From contig NZ_CP035501.1 in assembly GCF_004135585.1 (NCBI RefSeq), forward strand, positions 124,001 to 188,000: a stretch of DNA of 64,000 bases. The letters run 5' to 3'. This document shows, one piece after another, positions 48,207-56,588 of this stretch. Position 1 is the stretch's first letter; each line of letters starts with the position of its first letter. The stretch is from Sphingosinicella sp. BN140058. Lineage in GTDB: Bacteria; Pseudomonadota; Alphaproteobacteria; Sphingomonadales; Sphingomonadaceae. A program made the translations under genes and the position numbers. Under the pieces are notes generated by a model, which did no database searches, had not been told where the DNA came from, and was given only the letters and a program-made list of their open reading frames with translations.

Positions 48207-50081
48207 ATGAAGGCGATCCGGGTCGAGCAGCGTCCGCAGCATGGCTGGGGCGCGACATTCGCGCTGGAGCCCCGGTTCGCACCGATGGTGGAGAGGCTCG
48301 AGCGACTTGCGACGAGGGATCCGCGCAGTCACGCCCGACGCGTCCTTACGGCCGGACTGCTCGGCTACGGGGTGCTGGGGGCGACCCTGCTGCTGCCGCT
48401 GGCCCTGTGCGCCGGCATCATCATCTTCCTCGTCGCACATCCGGGGGCGACGGTGATCGGGATCAAGCTGCTCGTCCCCACCGGCGCCGTCGGCCTAAGC
48501 GTGATCCTCGCCTTGCGCGTCGACTGGCCAGGGCCGGAGGGATTCGCGGTGACGCAGTCCGAAGCCCCTGAGCTGTACCGGCGGATCGACCGCGTGCGCG
48601 ACGCCGTTAAGGGACCACGCATCCACGACGTTCGGATCACCGAGGCCATGAACGCGGCGATCACCCAATATGCCCGCTTCCTGTTCCTGCCGTCCCGAAA
48701 CGTGCTGCTGCTCGGTTTGCCCCTGCTTCAGGCGCTGGAGGCGCGCGAGGTCGATGCGGTGATCGCGCACGAAATGGGACATTTTGCCGGACGCCATGGC
48801 CGCACCGCGGCCTTCATCTACCACGTCCGCACCCGCTGGATGCAACTTGCCGAGCGACTGCCGACCGGCATCGTCGCAGCCGGCTTGCGGCGGTTCTTCG
48901 CCTGGTACGGCCCCTGGTTCGCAGCCTACAGTTTCGTTCTCGCTCGCCGGCAGGAGTACGAGGCCGATGCACGGGCGGCGGCGATCGTCGGACCCGAGAC
49001 GATGTCCAATGCGCTTGTCCGACTGGAATGCCAGACGGCACGCTGGCACAGCGGGTGGTCGCTGATCTGGAGCCAGGCCGTCGAACGGCCCGATCCGCCA
49101 GCCTCACCCTATCGCCTCCTGGCAACGACGGCACTCGGCGAAGAAGATGAATCCGCGGCGAATACGCTGGCACGGGCACTCGCCGAGAACCCGGATCTGG
49201 ACGATACGCATCCTTCCCTTGCCCAGCGTCTCGCCGCTCTTGGCGAAACGCCGCGGCTGCCGCCGCCGATCGTGTTCCCGGCCGCCGATGCCCTGCTCGG
49301 CTCGGCGCTTCCCGACATTGTCGATCGGCTGGATGCGGCGTGGCACGCCGTCGCGGCGCCGGCGTGGGCGGAGGACTACCAGGCGCACGTAGACATGCGT
49401 GCCGAACGCGCCGCTCTCGAGGCGCGGGCAGCCGAGGAGGCTCTCGACGAGAACTCGCACCACCGTCTCGCCGACCTGATCGAGGCAATCGACGGGCCGC
49501 GATCCGGCGCCGAGGCCTTTGCAGCGCTCCTGGCGCGCTTTCCCGATGCACAGGGCGCCAGGTTCCGTTACGGTGACGCCCTGCTCGACGCGGGCGACGA
49601 AGCGGGTATCGAGCCGCTGCTCCAAGCGGCCGCGGCGGAGCCGGCGCTCCATGGGCTCGCACTCGGTCGGATCGTGCGCTACGCGCATGCGCAGGGGCGC
49701 GCCGACCTGATTGAGGCGTTCGCGCCGCGTTTCGAGGCTGCGGTGGAAGCGGATGAAAAGACGCGCCGTGAATCGTCCGTGATCGACGAGAGCGTCGAAC
49801 TTCATCCTCTCGACGAGCAGAGACGCGATGAACTCGTCGCGCACGTATCGGAGGTTTCCGGAATCGCCTGGTTGCGGGCAGGCCAGCGCAACCTCGCGGC
49901 GGGGCCGCAGATCATCTTCGTTTTCAAGGCTGCCCCTCATCATACAGCCAACGAAGTCCTCGACGCGCTGATCGAGGCCATTCTGCCGAGCGGCGACGTG
50001 CTCGGGATAGAACATAGCCGGTCCCGGAGATGGCTGACCAGCCGGCTGCAGCAGCTGCCGAACAACGTCATTCGCGCGTAG
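48207..50081 (+). CDS. M48 family membrane metallopeptidase
   Basis: 624 residues. Two membrane segments at ~48-78 and ~80-103 precede the peptidase: VDAVIAHEMGHFAGRHGRTA holds the zinc motif HEMGH at 188-192, and RRQEYEADARAAAIVGPETM supplies the third ligand Glu. This matches M48 (HtpX/Ste24-like) enzymes acting at the inner membrane. The C-terminal ~250 residues (DENSHHRLADLIEAIDGPRS onward) are helical with a TPR-like character and probably recruit substrates. GGGGAG lies upstream of the ATG. The gene is divergent from the RTX gene. Confidence 0.88.
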   Translation: MKAIRVEQRPQHGWGATFALEPRFAPMVERLERLATRDPRSHARRVLTAGLLGYGVLGATLLLPLALCAGIIIFLVAHPGATVIGIKLLVPTGAVGLSVILALRVDWPGPEGFAVTQSEAPELYRRIDRVRDAVKGPRIHDVRITEAMNAAITQYARFLFLPSRNVLLLGLPLLQALEAREVDAVIAHEMGHFAGRHGRTAAFIYHVRTRWMQLAERLPTGIVAAGLRRFFAWYGPWFAAYSFVLARRQEYEADARAAAIVGPETMSNALVRLECQTARWHSGWSLIWSQAVERPDPPASPYRLLATTALGEEDESAANTLARALAENPDLDDTHPSLAQRLAALGETPRLPPPIVFPAADALLGSALPDIVDRLDAAWHAVAAPAWAEDYQAHVDMRAERAALEARAAEEALDENSHHRLADLIEAIDGPRSGAEAFAALLARFPDAQGARFRYGDALLDAGDEAGIEPLLQAAAAEPALHGLALGRIVRYAHAQGRADLIEAFAPRFEAAVEADEKTRRESSVIDESVELHPLDEQRRDELVAHVSEVSGIAWLRAGQRNLAAGPQIIFVFKAAPHHTANEVLDALIEAILPSGDVLGIEHSRSRRWLTSRLQQLPNNVIRA

Positions 50082-50139
50082 ACTCGCCCAGCGCTCACGC
50101 CGGCCATCCTCACGGAAGTTTCGGCACGAGATTGAGGTG

Positions 50140-50215
50140 CGAATTGCGGTGCCGCGATCTGCCGTGCCACTCCACTAATCCAACTGCGATGCCACTCTGG
50201 ATTGCGGTGCCACTT
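50140..50215. repeat. Probable IS21-type terminal relic, right copy
   Basis: Four spaced units ATTGCGGTGCCGC, GCCGTGCCACTCCACTAAT, TGCGATGCCACT and ATTGCGGTGCCACTTGCC follow one another at ~20-base steps, like the multiple transposase-binding sites at IS21-family ends. No transposase gene is present. The rest of 50082-50369 holds nothing recognised. Confidence 0.4.
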
Positions 50216-50369
50216 GCCTAATCAAACCTTGGAGCCAGGCCACCGCTCGCGCGAGACGATCGGGCCGCTCACCGAATACCTTCGATCCTTCCTGCCTCAC
50301 CCACTTTCTCGGCAGCTCTCCCGGGGCTGTGTGCGTTCGCTGCGGCTTTGATCCTTCCCGTCGCCGGGT

Positions 50370-50912
50370 TCACTTCGCAGCCGGCATGACCGGGCACCGG
50401 TGCCGGGTGACGTCGTCGATCGTCAGATCCGCGCCGGAGGGAGACAGGATCATCCTGTGCGACGCCGTCCAGGTCTCGCCTTCGCCGGCAAAGCGCGCAC
50501 TGACCGTCACATCGTCGGCGCTTCGCGCCGTCACCTTCGTGACCTCGCCGACACTCTCGTAGAAACGGATCCGGCGCGGCTCGATACGGACTCGGGAGTC
50601 GTTCAGATCGGTTCCGCAGTGGGCAAGGTTCACATTCCACTCGCCCGCGAAGCGCTCGGGGATTTCGGGTCGGCTCTGCCCGTCATTCGCGTTCGCAAGC
50701 TTGGCGGGGTCGACGCCGCCGTCGCGCCCGGCATCGCTCGCGCCTTGTGTCTCTTTCGGCTTTGCTGGCGCGATCGACGGAGCGGCAGCCGACGGCCCAG
50801 CCGCCGCAGCTGACGGGCGATCCACTCTATTCTCCGCCTCCGGTGCCCCCGACGGACCGCATGCGGAGAGCAGTGCCGGCATGCACAGAAACCCGAGAGC
50901 AATGAATCGCAT
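50370..50912 (-). CDS. Lipoprotein with Ala/Pro-rich linker
   Basis: 180 residues. MRFIALGFLCMPALLSAC is a lipoprotein signal with lipobox LSAC. Residues ~20-85 are Ala/Pro/Ser-rich and likely disordered. The C-terminal ~95 residues (ERFAGEWNVNLAHCGTDLND, RVRIEPRRIRFYESVGEVTK, DVTVSARFAGEGETWTASHR, MILSPSGADLTIDDVTRHRC) form a beta-rich lipocalin-like domain with two Cys. No function known; similar small domains occur in other exported proteins of this group. Confidence 0.65.
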   Translation of the reverse strand: MRFIALGFLCMPALLSACGPSGAPEAENRVDRPSAAAAGPSAAAPSIAPAKPKETQGASDAGRDGGVDPAKLANANDGQSRPEIPERFAGEWNVNLAHCGTDLNDSRVRIEPRRIRFYESVGEVTKVTARSADDVTVSARFAGEGETWTASHRMILSPSGADLTIDDVTRHRCPVMPAAK

Positions 50913-51130
50913 ATCTTACTTTACCCTTGGACGTGCCAATGTTTGCCGTGCCTCAGCGCCACCGGAACCCCGCTGCGGCGCCGGAACCCCCTGGCTGCCA
51001 AGAAAGGTGTTCGGCTGCACCGTGGCAGAGCGCCGCGCTACGGCTTCGCAGCACCTTTGCGCAAGCCGGCCCCAAAGCCCTCCCGCCACTGCGCACAGAC
51101 GATGTCGAGCAAGACCTGCTTCGGGCCGAA

Positions 51131-51320
51131 CTAGCCATGCTCACGCATGATGTTCCAGATCCGTCGCTGACTTTCATCGCGAGCGGCCGTGTCATCGAAA
51201 AAGGCGGGACAAACCTCGTCCGCATGCATGTGCAGCGCGACCAGATCTTCGTAGCCGAGCGTGACGGTTTTCCGGTTGAGGCTCGGCAAGCTGAGCAGCG
51301 ATGGCGAGGAGGAGGTACAT
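51131..51320 (-). pseudogene. Frameshifted gene for a small secreted protein
   Basis: An ATG at 51320 with GGAAGG 7 bases upstream starts MYLLLAIAAQLAEPQPEN, a signal-peptide-like frame that then turns into Arg/Ala noise. In the next frame, from about 51280, natural-looking sequence continues (LNRKTVTLGYEDLVALHMHA, DEVCPAFFDDTAARDESQRR, IWNIMREHG and stop at 51131). One frameshift around 51275-51290 would join them into a ~62-residue secreted helical protein. It could also be a sequencing error. Confidence 0.4.
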
Positions 51321-51628
51321 GGTGACGCCTTCCAGTTTCGAGTGCCCATCGGCAGATGTCCATAGAACGCGCCGAGTACCGCGCATCGAACCCTATCGAT
51401 CCTCTCCACGCAGCCCTGATCCAGCGCATCTGCTGCGCACGCCAACGATATCATTGCGGATAGCGACCTCCGTGCGGCGGCGAAGCCGCTTACCTCTCAG
51501 GATGCAGGATCCAGCCCTAGGCTGCTCGGAGAGGCTTTTCGTGAGCCGCTCGATCAGCCACGGAGTCGCTCGAAGTTCGAAGCCGGCCAGAACTCGGTAA
51601 CAGGCGCTATGGTCTCGGGAGGAGTCGG

Positions 51629-51961
51629 ATGGTTGATGCGGGCCATGGCCGCATTCTGCTCATGTCGGGTGCGGCCTTGGCCTCCGCCTGCTCGAGCCAG
51701 GCCGACCGCGCAAATCCCGACCAGGTCCTGTGCGCGGCCGAAGCGCTGTTCAAAGCCCGGCAGGCGGGCGTTTCGGCGGCCGACAGCGACCGCCTCCGGC
51801 TGCAGGCGGCGCACTTCCGCGACATGCTGCCCAAGTCTCAGATCGAAGAGGCATCCGCCCGCATCGACTTCCTGGCGGACGCGCGCGGCGCTCGGGCGCT
51901 GGTGGCGCCCCGGCGCTGCGAATCTCTTCTGGCCGCTATTTCCAAGAAGGCGCGGAACTGA
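51629..51961 (+). CDS. Small lipoprotein
   Basis: 110 residues, with GGGAGGAG just upstream of the ATG. ILLMSGAALASAC is a lipoprotein signal with lipobox ASAC at about residue 21. The mature ~89 residues contain a Cys pair (VLCAAEALFKARQ, RRCESLLAAI) and helices DSDRLRLQAAHFRDMLPKSQ and EEASARIDFLADARGA. No family is recognised. The interval 51321-51628 before it holds no gene I can support. Confidence 0.6.
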   Translation: MVDAGHGRILLMSGAALASACSSQADRANPDQVLCAAEALFKARQAGVSAADSDRLRLQAAHFRDMLPKSQIEEASARIDFLADARGARALVAPRRCESLLAAISKKARN

Positions 51962-52011
51962 TGGCGTACCGGCATGGTCGCGGCGGCGTCTCCGACCCAT
52001 GCACACCAAGG

Positions 52012-52206
52012 CTAGATGATGCGCTGTGCAAGGGAGACGATGCTCTCCCCGGTGGGTGCGGCGAACGTCCCTGTCGCAAGCGTGCGCTCGGCCGGCGCGG
52101 TGCCACGCCTCGCGACCACTTGCGACAATCGCACTTCCTCATTGCGGGGATCACGAAATCGAGCTAGAACATAAGTGGAACACTGAGCTGCTACGGGGAG
52201 CGGCAA
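52012..52206 (-). pseudogene. Possible gene fragment
   Basis: A minus-strand frame reads LARFRDPRNEEVRLSQVVAR, RGTAPAERTLATGTFAAPTG, ESIVSLAQRII and stop. The composition is natural, but there is no ATG or ribosome site; only a TTG at 52206. It begins directly at the LexA-type box. It may be the tail of a lost gene or a very short real one. Confidence 0.3.
52167..52181. promoter_or_regulatory. LexA (SOS) box candidate
   Basis: GAACATAAGTGGAAC, i.e. GTTC-N7-GTTC on the minus strand, is a perfect match to the alphaproteobacterial LexA site as established for Caulobacter and Rhodobacter. It lies 82 bases before the DUF5681 start. A single 8-base match can occur by chance. Confidence 0.45.
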
Positions 52207-52262
52207 CCCCTGCTGCCGTCCCGGCGGCTGGCGAACCCGCCGCCTAAGACGAGGAGACCATC

Positions 52263-53243
52263 ATGTGCGATCTCTCCAACACGCCCACCCGCGCCGCGAC
52301 CGGCCGCTTCCTGCCCGGCACCAGCGGCAACCCCGCGGGACGGCCGCTCGGGGCTCGCAACAAGGCGAGCACGCTGCGCGAAATGCTCGACGCCGCGGAG
52401 AGCGAGGCGGTCGTGCGCGCCGTCGTCGACCGCGCGCTGGCCGGCGACTGGCCCGCTTTGCGCGCCTGCTTCACCCGCCTGGTGCCGCCCGCCCGGGCCG
52501 AGCCGGTCGAGATCGACCTGCCGCCGATCGCGACCATGGCCGACGTGGCCGACGCTGGCGCTGCCCTGATCGCCGCCGTCGCGGCCGGCGATATCACGCC
52601 CGGCGATGCGCAGAAGGTGATGAGCATCCTCACCCGCCAGCTCAAACTGCTCGCCGCTGCGCCGACGCGCGGAGCGCAGGACGAGATCGATGTCGACGCC
52701 GGCGCTCGCCCGGTGGAGAAGCGCGCCTGTATTTCACCTGTTTTTACGGCCGCACCGGAGCATTCGGAAGCGCGCCACGAACCATCCTCCGCGGCGAAGC
52801 ACCCTCCCGCGCGTCCCGAAGAACGCGCCCCGCCTCACTCAGCGCCAGTAGACACGATCACCGGCGCGAACACCTGTATTTCACCTGTTCTTACGGCGGC
52901 CACGCAGTCCTTTGCGACCCACACGTCGTTCACGGCGAAGCTCCCGCCAATCATGACGCCACCCGTTGCGGAAGCGACGATCCGATCCCTCGCATCGGCA
53001 GCATCTGGCGCTCTCGCCAACGATCATGGCCGCACTCCGCGGCTTTGTGACCCTTCGTGTCCCTGCGGCGAGGCTCAGGACAGGCTTCGCGGAGAAATGC
53101 AGCCTCGAAGCTCCGGCAACCAGCGCGGCACCGAAGCGCACGCCTTCGCCTCGCTCTTTCCTGGAGCGCGAGACGCGCAAGCCTGTATTTCACCTGTTTT
53201 TGCGGTTGCTAAAGCCGCTCATGCCGCGGCTGCACTGAAGTGA
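52263..53243 (+). CDS. DUF5681 domain protein with repetitive C-terminus
   Basis: 326 residues; GAGGAG lies 6 bases before the ATG. The N-terminal ~130 residues are DUF5681: GRFLPGTSGNPAGRPLGARN, LREMLDAAESEAVVRAVVDR, ALAGDWPALRACFTRLVPPA, ALIAAVAAGDITPGDAQKVM. This domain resembles small-terminase-like or DNA-associated phage proteins and is frequent in sphingomonads. The remaining ~190 residues are Pro/Ala-rich with three near-identical CISPVF/L units (starting near residues 156, 205 and 308). Function unknown; a LexA-type box upstream hints at damage-linked expression. Confidence 0.7.
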   Translation: MCDLSNTPTRAATGRFLPGTSGNPAGRPLGARNKASTLREMLDAAESEAVVRAVVDRALAGDWPALRACFTRLVPPARAEPVEIDLPPIATMADVADAGAALIAAVAAGDITPGDAQKVMSILTRQLKLLAAAPTRGAQDEIDVDAGARPVEKRACISPVFTAAPEHSEARHEPSSAAKHPPARPEERAPPHSAPVDTITGANTCISPVLTAATQSFATHTSFTAKLPPIMTPPVAEATIRSLASAASGALANDHGRTPRLCDPSCPCGEAQDRLRGEMQPRSSGNQRGTEAHAFASLFPGARDAQACISPVFAVAKAAHAAAALK

Positions 53244-53370
53244 GCCGGAACCCGAACCGACGGCAGCTTTCGTGGCACAGCCTCGCGCCACCGCCAGTCC
53301 GGTGAAGATCGCGCCGTTGACGGCCTTGCCTATCGGCCGGTGCCCTCCCGCAAAGCGCGCCGCCCGCCTC

Positions 53371-54378
53371 TCAGGCGGCGGCCACGCTCTGCTCGATGAC
53401 GCCGAAGATCGGGTGGCCGTGATCGTCGTCCATCCAGATCCGGACGGTGTCGCCGTGCCGCAGGAACGGGGTCGTTGCCTCCCCGGCCAGGATCGTCTCG
53501 ACGGTGCGGACCTCGGCGATGCAGCTATAGCCGTGGCCGCCGTCGCCGATCGGCTTGCCCGGGCCGCCGTCCTTGTCGCGGTTGGAGACGGTGCCGGAGC
53601 CGACGATCGTGCCTGCGCCGACGTTCCGCGTTTTCGCGAGGTGGGCGATCAGGGTGCCGAAGTCGAACGTCATGTCCACGCCGGCATCGGCGCGGCCGAA
53701 TGGCTTGCCGTTGACGTCGACCTTGAGCGGACCGTGGAGCTTGCCGTCCTGCCAGCGATCACCGAGCTCGTCGGGGGTGACGAAGACCGGCGACAGCGCC
53801 GACGCCGGCTTGGACTGGAGGAAGCCGAAGCCCTTGGCGAGCTCGCCGGGGATGAGGTTGCGCAGGGAAACGTCGTTGACCAGGCCGACGAGCAGGATGT
53901 GCTCCCGCGCCTGCTCGGGCGAGACGCCGCGCGGCACGTCGCCCGTGACGACCACCACTTCGGCCTCGAGATCGCAGCCCCAGCTTTCGTCGGCGAGCGG
54001 GATGTCGGCCCGCGGCGGCAGCATCTCGTCGGACGCACCCTGGTACATCAGGGGATCGGTCCAGAAGCTCTCCGGCATCTCGGCGCCGCGCGCCTTTCGC
54101 ACCAGTTCGACATGGTTCACATAGGCCGAACCGTCCGCCCATTGATAAGCGCGCGGCAGCGGCGCCAGCGCATTGCGCTCGTGAAAGCGCATCATCGGGA
54201 TCGCCTCGTGGGCGAGATCGGTCGCGAGCAGCTCGAGCTGCGGCCGAGCCTCGGCCCAATTGTCGAGCACCGCCTGCAGCGTCGGGGCGATGTGAGTCGC
54301 CTCCGCGCACCAGGCGAGATCGTGACTCACCACGACGAGGCGGCCGTCACGGCCCCCCTTGAGCGTTCCGAGCTTCAT
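53371..54378 (-). CDS. Fumarylacetoacetate hydrolase family protein
   Basis: 335 residues from the ATG at 54378, with AAGGAG 9 bases upstream; the frame to 54510 is open but outside the family. MKLGTLKGGRDGRLVVVSHD at the N-terminus, then PLPRAYQWADGSAYVNHVEL, WGCDLEAEVVVVTGDVPRG with metal-binding Glu residues, HILLVGLVNDVSLRNLIPGE, DFGTLIAHLAKTRNVGAGTI, VGSGTVSNRDKDGGPGKPIG. It cleaves a C-C bond in a diketo acid, probably in aromatic amino acid breakdown (fumarylacetoacetate or a relative). Monocistronic here. Confidence 0.88.
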   Translation of the reverse strand: MKLGTLKGGRDGRLVVVSHDLAWCAEATHIAPTLQAVLDNWAEARPQLELLATDLAHEAIPMMRFHERNALAPLPRAYQWADGSAYVNHVELVRKARGAEMPESFWTDPLMYQGASDEMLPPRADIPLADESWGCDLEAEVVVVTGDVPRGVSPEQAREHILLVGLVNDVSLRNLIPGELAKGFGFLQSKPASALSPVFVTPDELGDRWQDGKLHGPLKVDVNGKPFGRADAGVDMTFDFGTLIAHLAKTRNVGAGTIVGSGTVSNRDKDGGPGKPIGDGGHGYSCIAEVRTVETILAGEATTPFLRHGDTVRIWMDDDHGHPIFGVIEQSVAAA

Positions 54379-54554
54379 ACGCAGCCTCTCCTTGTTTGCC
54401 CCGCAACTGGCATTTCCGCCGCGCGCGGTCCAGCGGGCAATCGCGCGGCGGGGATGGGTCGAAGAGAAGATGACGTACATGGGTCCATCGGCAACACTAG
54501 AACCGTGCAACCCAGTTTATCGGCCAGCGAATTCGGCACGTTGCTGTGCGATTT

Positions 54555-54748
54555 TCCTATCCTGCCTGTCGCCAAAGGCGATGGGGATGAGCAAGCCCAT
54601 CGTGCCCCCGGCACGATTGCAGGCTGCGGGGCAGCCTGCACTTGCTCATGACCACTCGAAGAGTGGTGGAGGGGCAATCAACGCCGGAAGCCCCTCCACC
54701 ATGCTTCGCATGGTCCCCCTCCCCATCCGCTACGCGGACAGGGAGGAT
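54555..54748. repeat. Class A inverted repeat
   Basis: Left arm ATCCTGCCTGTCGCCAAAGGCGATGGGGATGAG mirrored by right arm TCCCCATCCGCTACGCGGACAGGGAGGATGAG; between them GAAGAGTGGTGGAGGGGC faces AGCCCCTCCACCATGC. It separates the FAH gene from mmsA and may hold part of the mmsA leader. Nothing else was found in 54379-54870. Confidence 0.75.
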
Positions 54749-54870
54749 GAGGGTAAAAGTGATCGCTCTCGGCCGAAGTGACACCCATTACCCCCATCGC
54801 GCACATTGAGCCGGACGCGCGGAAGGTCTACGGGCGGCCGCAACAACGAGAACAGGCAGCAGAGGATGCC

Positions 54871-56367
54871 ATGCGAACCATAGACCATTATATCGGCGGC
54901 GGCGCCCATGCCGCCGGCGTGCGGCACAGCGACGTCTTCGATCCCAACAATGGCGGGGTGCAGGCGCGGGTCGGGCTCGGCAGCGAGGCCGACCTCCAGC
55001 GCGCGGTGGACGCCGCCAATGCCGCCCTCCCCGGCTGGTCGGCGACCAACCCGCAGCGGCGCGCCCGAGTCATGTTCAAGTTCAAGGAGCTGGTCGAGCG
55101 CGAGATGGATTCGCTCGCCCACCTGCTCTCGTCCGAACATGGCAAGGTGATCGCCGACTCGAGAGGCGACATCCAGCGCGGCCTCGAGGTGATCGAGTTC
55201 GCCTGCGGCATCCCCCACGCGCTGAAGGGCGAATATACCCAGGGCGCCGGCCCCGGCATCGACGTCTTCTCGATGCGCCAGCCGCTCGGAATCGTCTCCG
55301 GGATCACTCCGTTCAACTTCCCGGCGATGATCCCGATGTGGATGTTCGGAGTCGCGATCGCTTGCGGCAACGCCTTCATCCTGAAGCCGTCGGAGCGCGA
55401 TCCGTCGGTGCCGGTGCGCCTCGCCGAATTGATGACCGAAGCGGGGCTGCCCGACGGCATCCTCCAGGTCGTGAACGGCGACAAGGAGATGGTCGACGCG
55501 ATCCTCGACCATCCCGATATCAAGGCGGTGAGCTTCGTCGGCTCGTCCGACATCGCCCATTATGTCTACCGCCGCGGCGTCGCCGCCGGCAAGCGTGTCC
55601 AGGCGATGGGCGGCGCCAAGAATCACGGCATCGTCATGCCCGACGCCGATCTCGATCAGGTGGTGAACGATCTGACCGGCGCCGCCTTCGGCTCGGCCGG
55701 CGAGCGCTGCATGGCCCTGCCCGTCGTCGTCCCGGTCGGCGAGAAGACCGCCGAGGCGCTGCGCGAGAAGCTGATCCCGGCGATCGGCAAGCTTCGCGTC
55801 GGCGTGTCGACCGATGCCGAGGCCCATTACGGCCCGGTGGTCAACGCCGCCCACAGGCAGCGGATCGAGAATTACATCCAGATGTGCGCCGACGAAGGCG
55901 GCGAGCTGGTCGTCGACGGCCGCGGCTTCGCGCTGCAGGGCCACGAGGAGGGCTTCTTCATCGGCCCGACTTTGTTCGACCGGGTGCAGCCGCACTTCCA
56001 AAGCTATCAGGAAGAGATTTTCGGGCCCGTCCTGCAGATCGTCCGCGCCGACAGCTTCGAGGAAGCGGTGCGCCTCCCTTCCGACCACCAATACGGCAAC
56101 GGCGTCGCCATCTTCACCCGCAACGGCCACGCCGCCCGAGAATTCGCCGCCCGGGTCAATGTCGGCATGGTCGGCATCAACGTGCCGATCCCGGTCCCCG
56201 TCGCCTATCACACGTTCGGCGGCTGGAAGCGCTCCGCCTTCGGCGACATCAACCAGCACGGCATGGAAGGCGTCCGCTTCTACACCAAGACCAAGACCGT
56301 CACCCAGCGCTGGCCGGACGGCTCGGTGACCGGCGAAAATGCGTTCGTCATACCGACGATGGGGTGA
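54871..56367 (+). CDS. mmsA: Methylmalonate-semialdehyde dehydrogenase (CoA-acylating)
   Basis: 498 residues from the ATG at 54871 (AGAGGA upstream); a longer frame begins at 54778. It converts methylmalonate semialdehyde to propionyl-CoA in valine degradation. Motifs: IVSGITPFNFPAMIPMWMFG (cofactor), FILKPSERDPSVPVRLAELM, VSFVGSSDIAHYVYRRGVAA, FGSAGERCMALPVVVPVGEK with catalytic Cys, EEIFGPVLQIVRADSF. The MWMF and ERCMAL signatures are specific for MmsA-type enzymes. First gene of the valine cluster running to 61943. Confidence 0.96.
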   Translation: MRTIDHYIGGGAHAAGVRHSDVFDPNNGGVQARVGLGSEADLQRAVDAANAALPGWSATNPQRRARVMFKFKELVEREMDSLAHLLSSEHGKVIADSRGDIQRGLEVIEFACGIPHALKGEYTQGAGPGIDVFSMRQPLGIVSGITPFNFPAMIPMWMFGVAIACGNAFILKPSERDPSVPVRLAELMTEAGLPDGILQVVNGDKEMVDAILDHPDIKAVSFVGSSDIAHYVYRRGVAAGKRVQAMGGAKNHGIVMPDADLDQVVNDLTGAAFGSAGERCMALPVVVPVGEKTAEALREKLIPAIGKLRVGVSTDAEAHYGPVVNAAHRQRIENYIQMCADEGGELVVDGRGFALQGHEEGFFIGPTLFDRVQPHFQSYQEEIFGPVLQIVRADSFEEAVRLPSDHQYGNGVAIFTRNGHAAREFAARVNVGMVGINVPIPVPVAYHTFGGWKRSAFGDINQHGMEGVRFYTKTKTVTQRWPDGSVTGENAFVIPTMG

Positions 56368-56577
56368 TCCTCCGCGAGCTTGCTCGCGGAGGATCACCGC
56401 CGCCGGAGGCGGCGGTGAAGGGGCGGCCCCTTACGGGACGCCGGACTAACAGGATCCTCCCCGGCACGGGGAGGGGGACCGCCGCCGACAGGCGGTGGTG
56501 GAGGGGTTGGCACTGACGTCGGAGCAGCCCCTCCACCAGCCTGCGGCTGGTCCCCCTCCCCGTGCCGGGGAGGATCA
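56367..56577. repeat. Two class A hairpins between mmsA and the deacetylase gene
   Basis: A small hairpin TCCTCCGCGAGCTTGCTCGCGGAGGA (56369-56394) is followed by a full element with arms GATCCTCCCCGGCACGGGGA... and ...TCCCCGTGCCGGGGAGGATC (56452-56577). The right end merges into AGGAGA, the ribosome site of the next gene. Confidence 0.75.
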
Positions 56578-56588
56578 GGAGAAACGAC

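Noticed and set aside
50927..51325. Plus-strand frame of 132 residues opposite the frameshifted secreted-protein gene
   Set aside because: Its beginning reads through low-complexity DNA and its third-codon-position GC is weaker than that of the minus strand, which also has a ribosome site.
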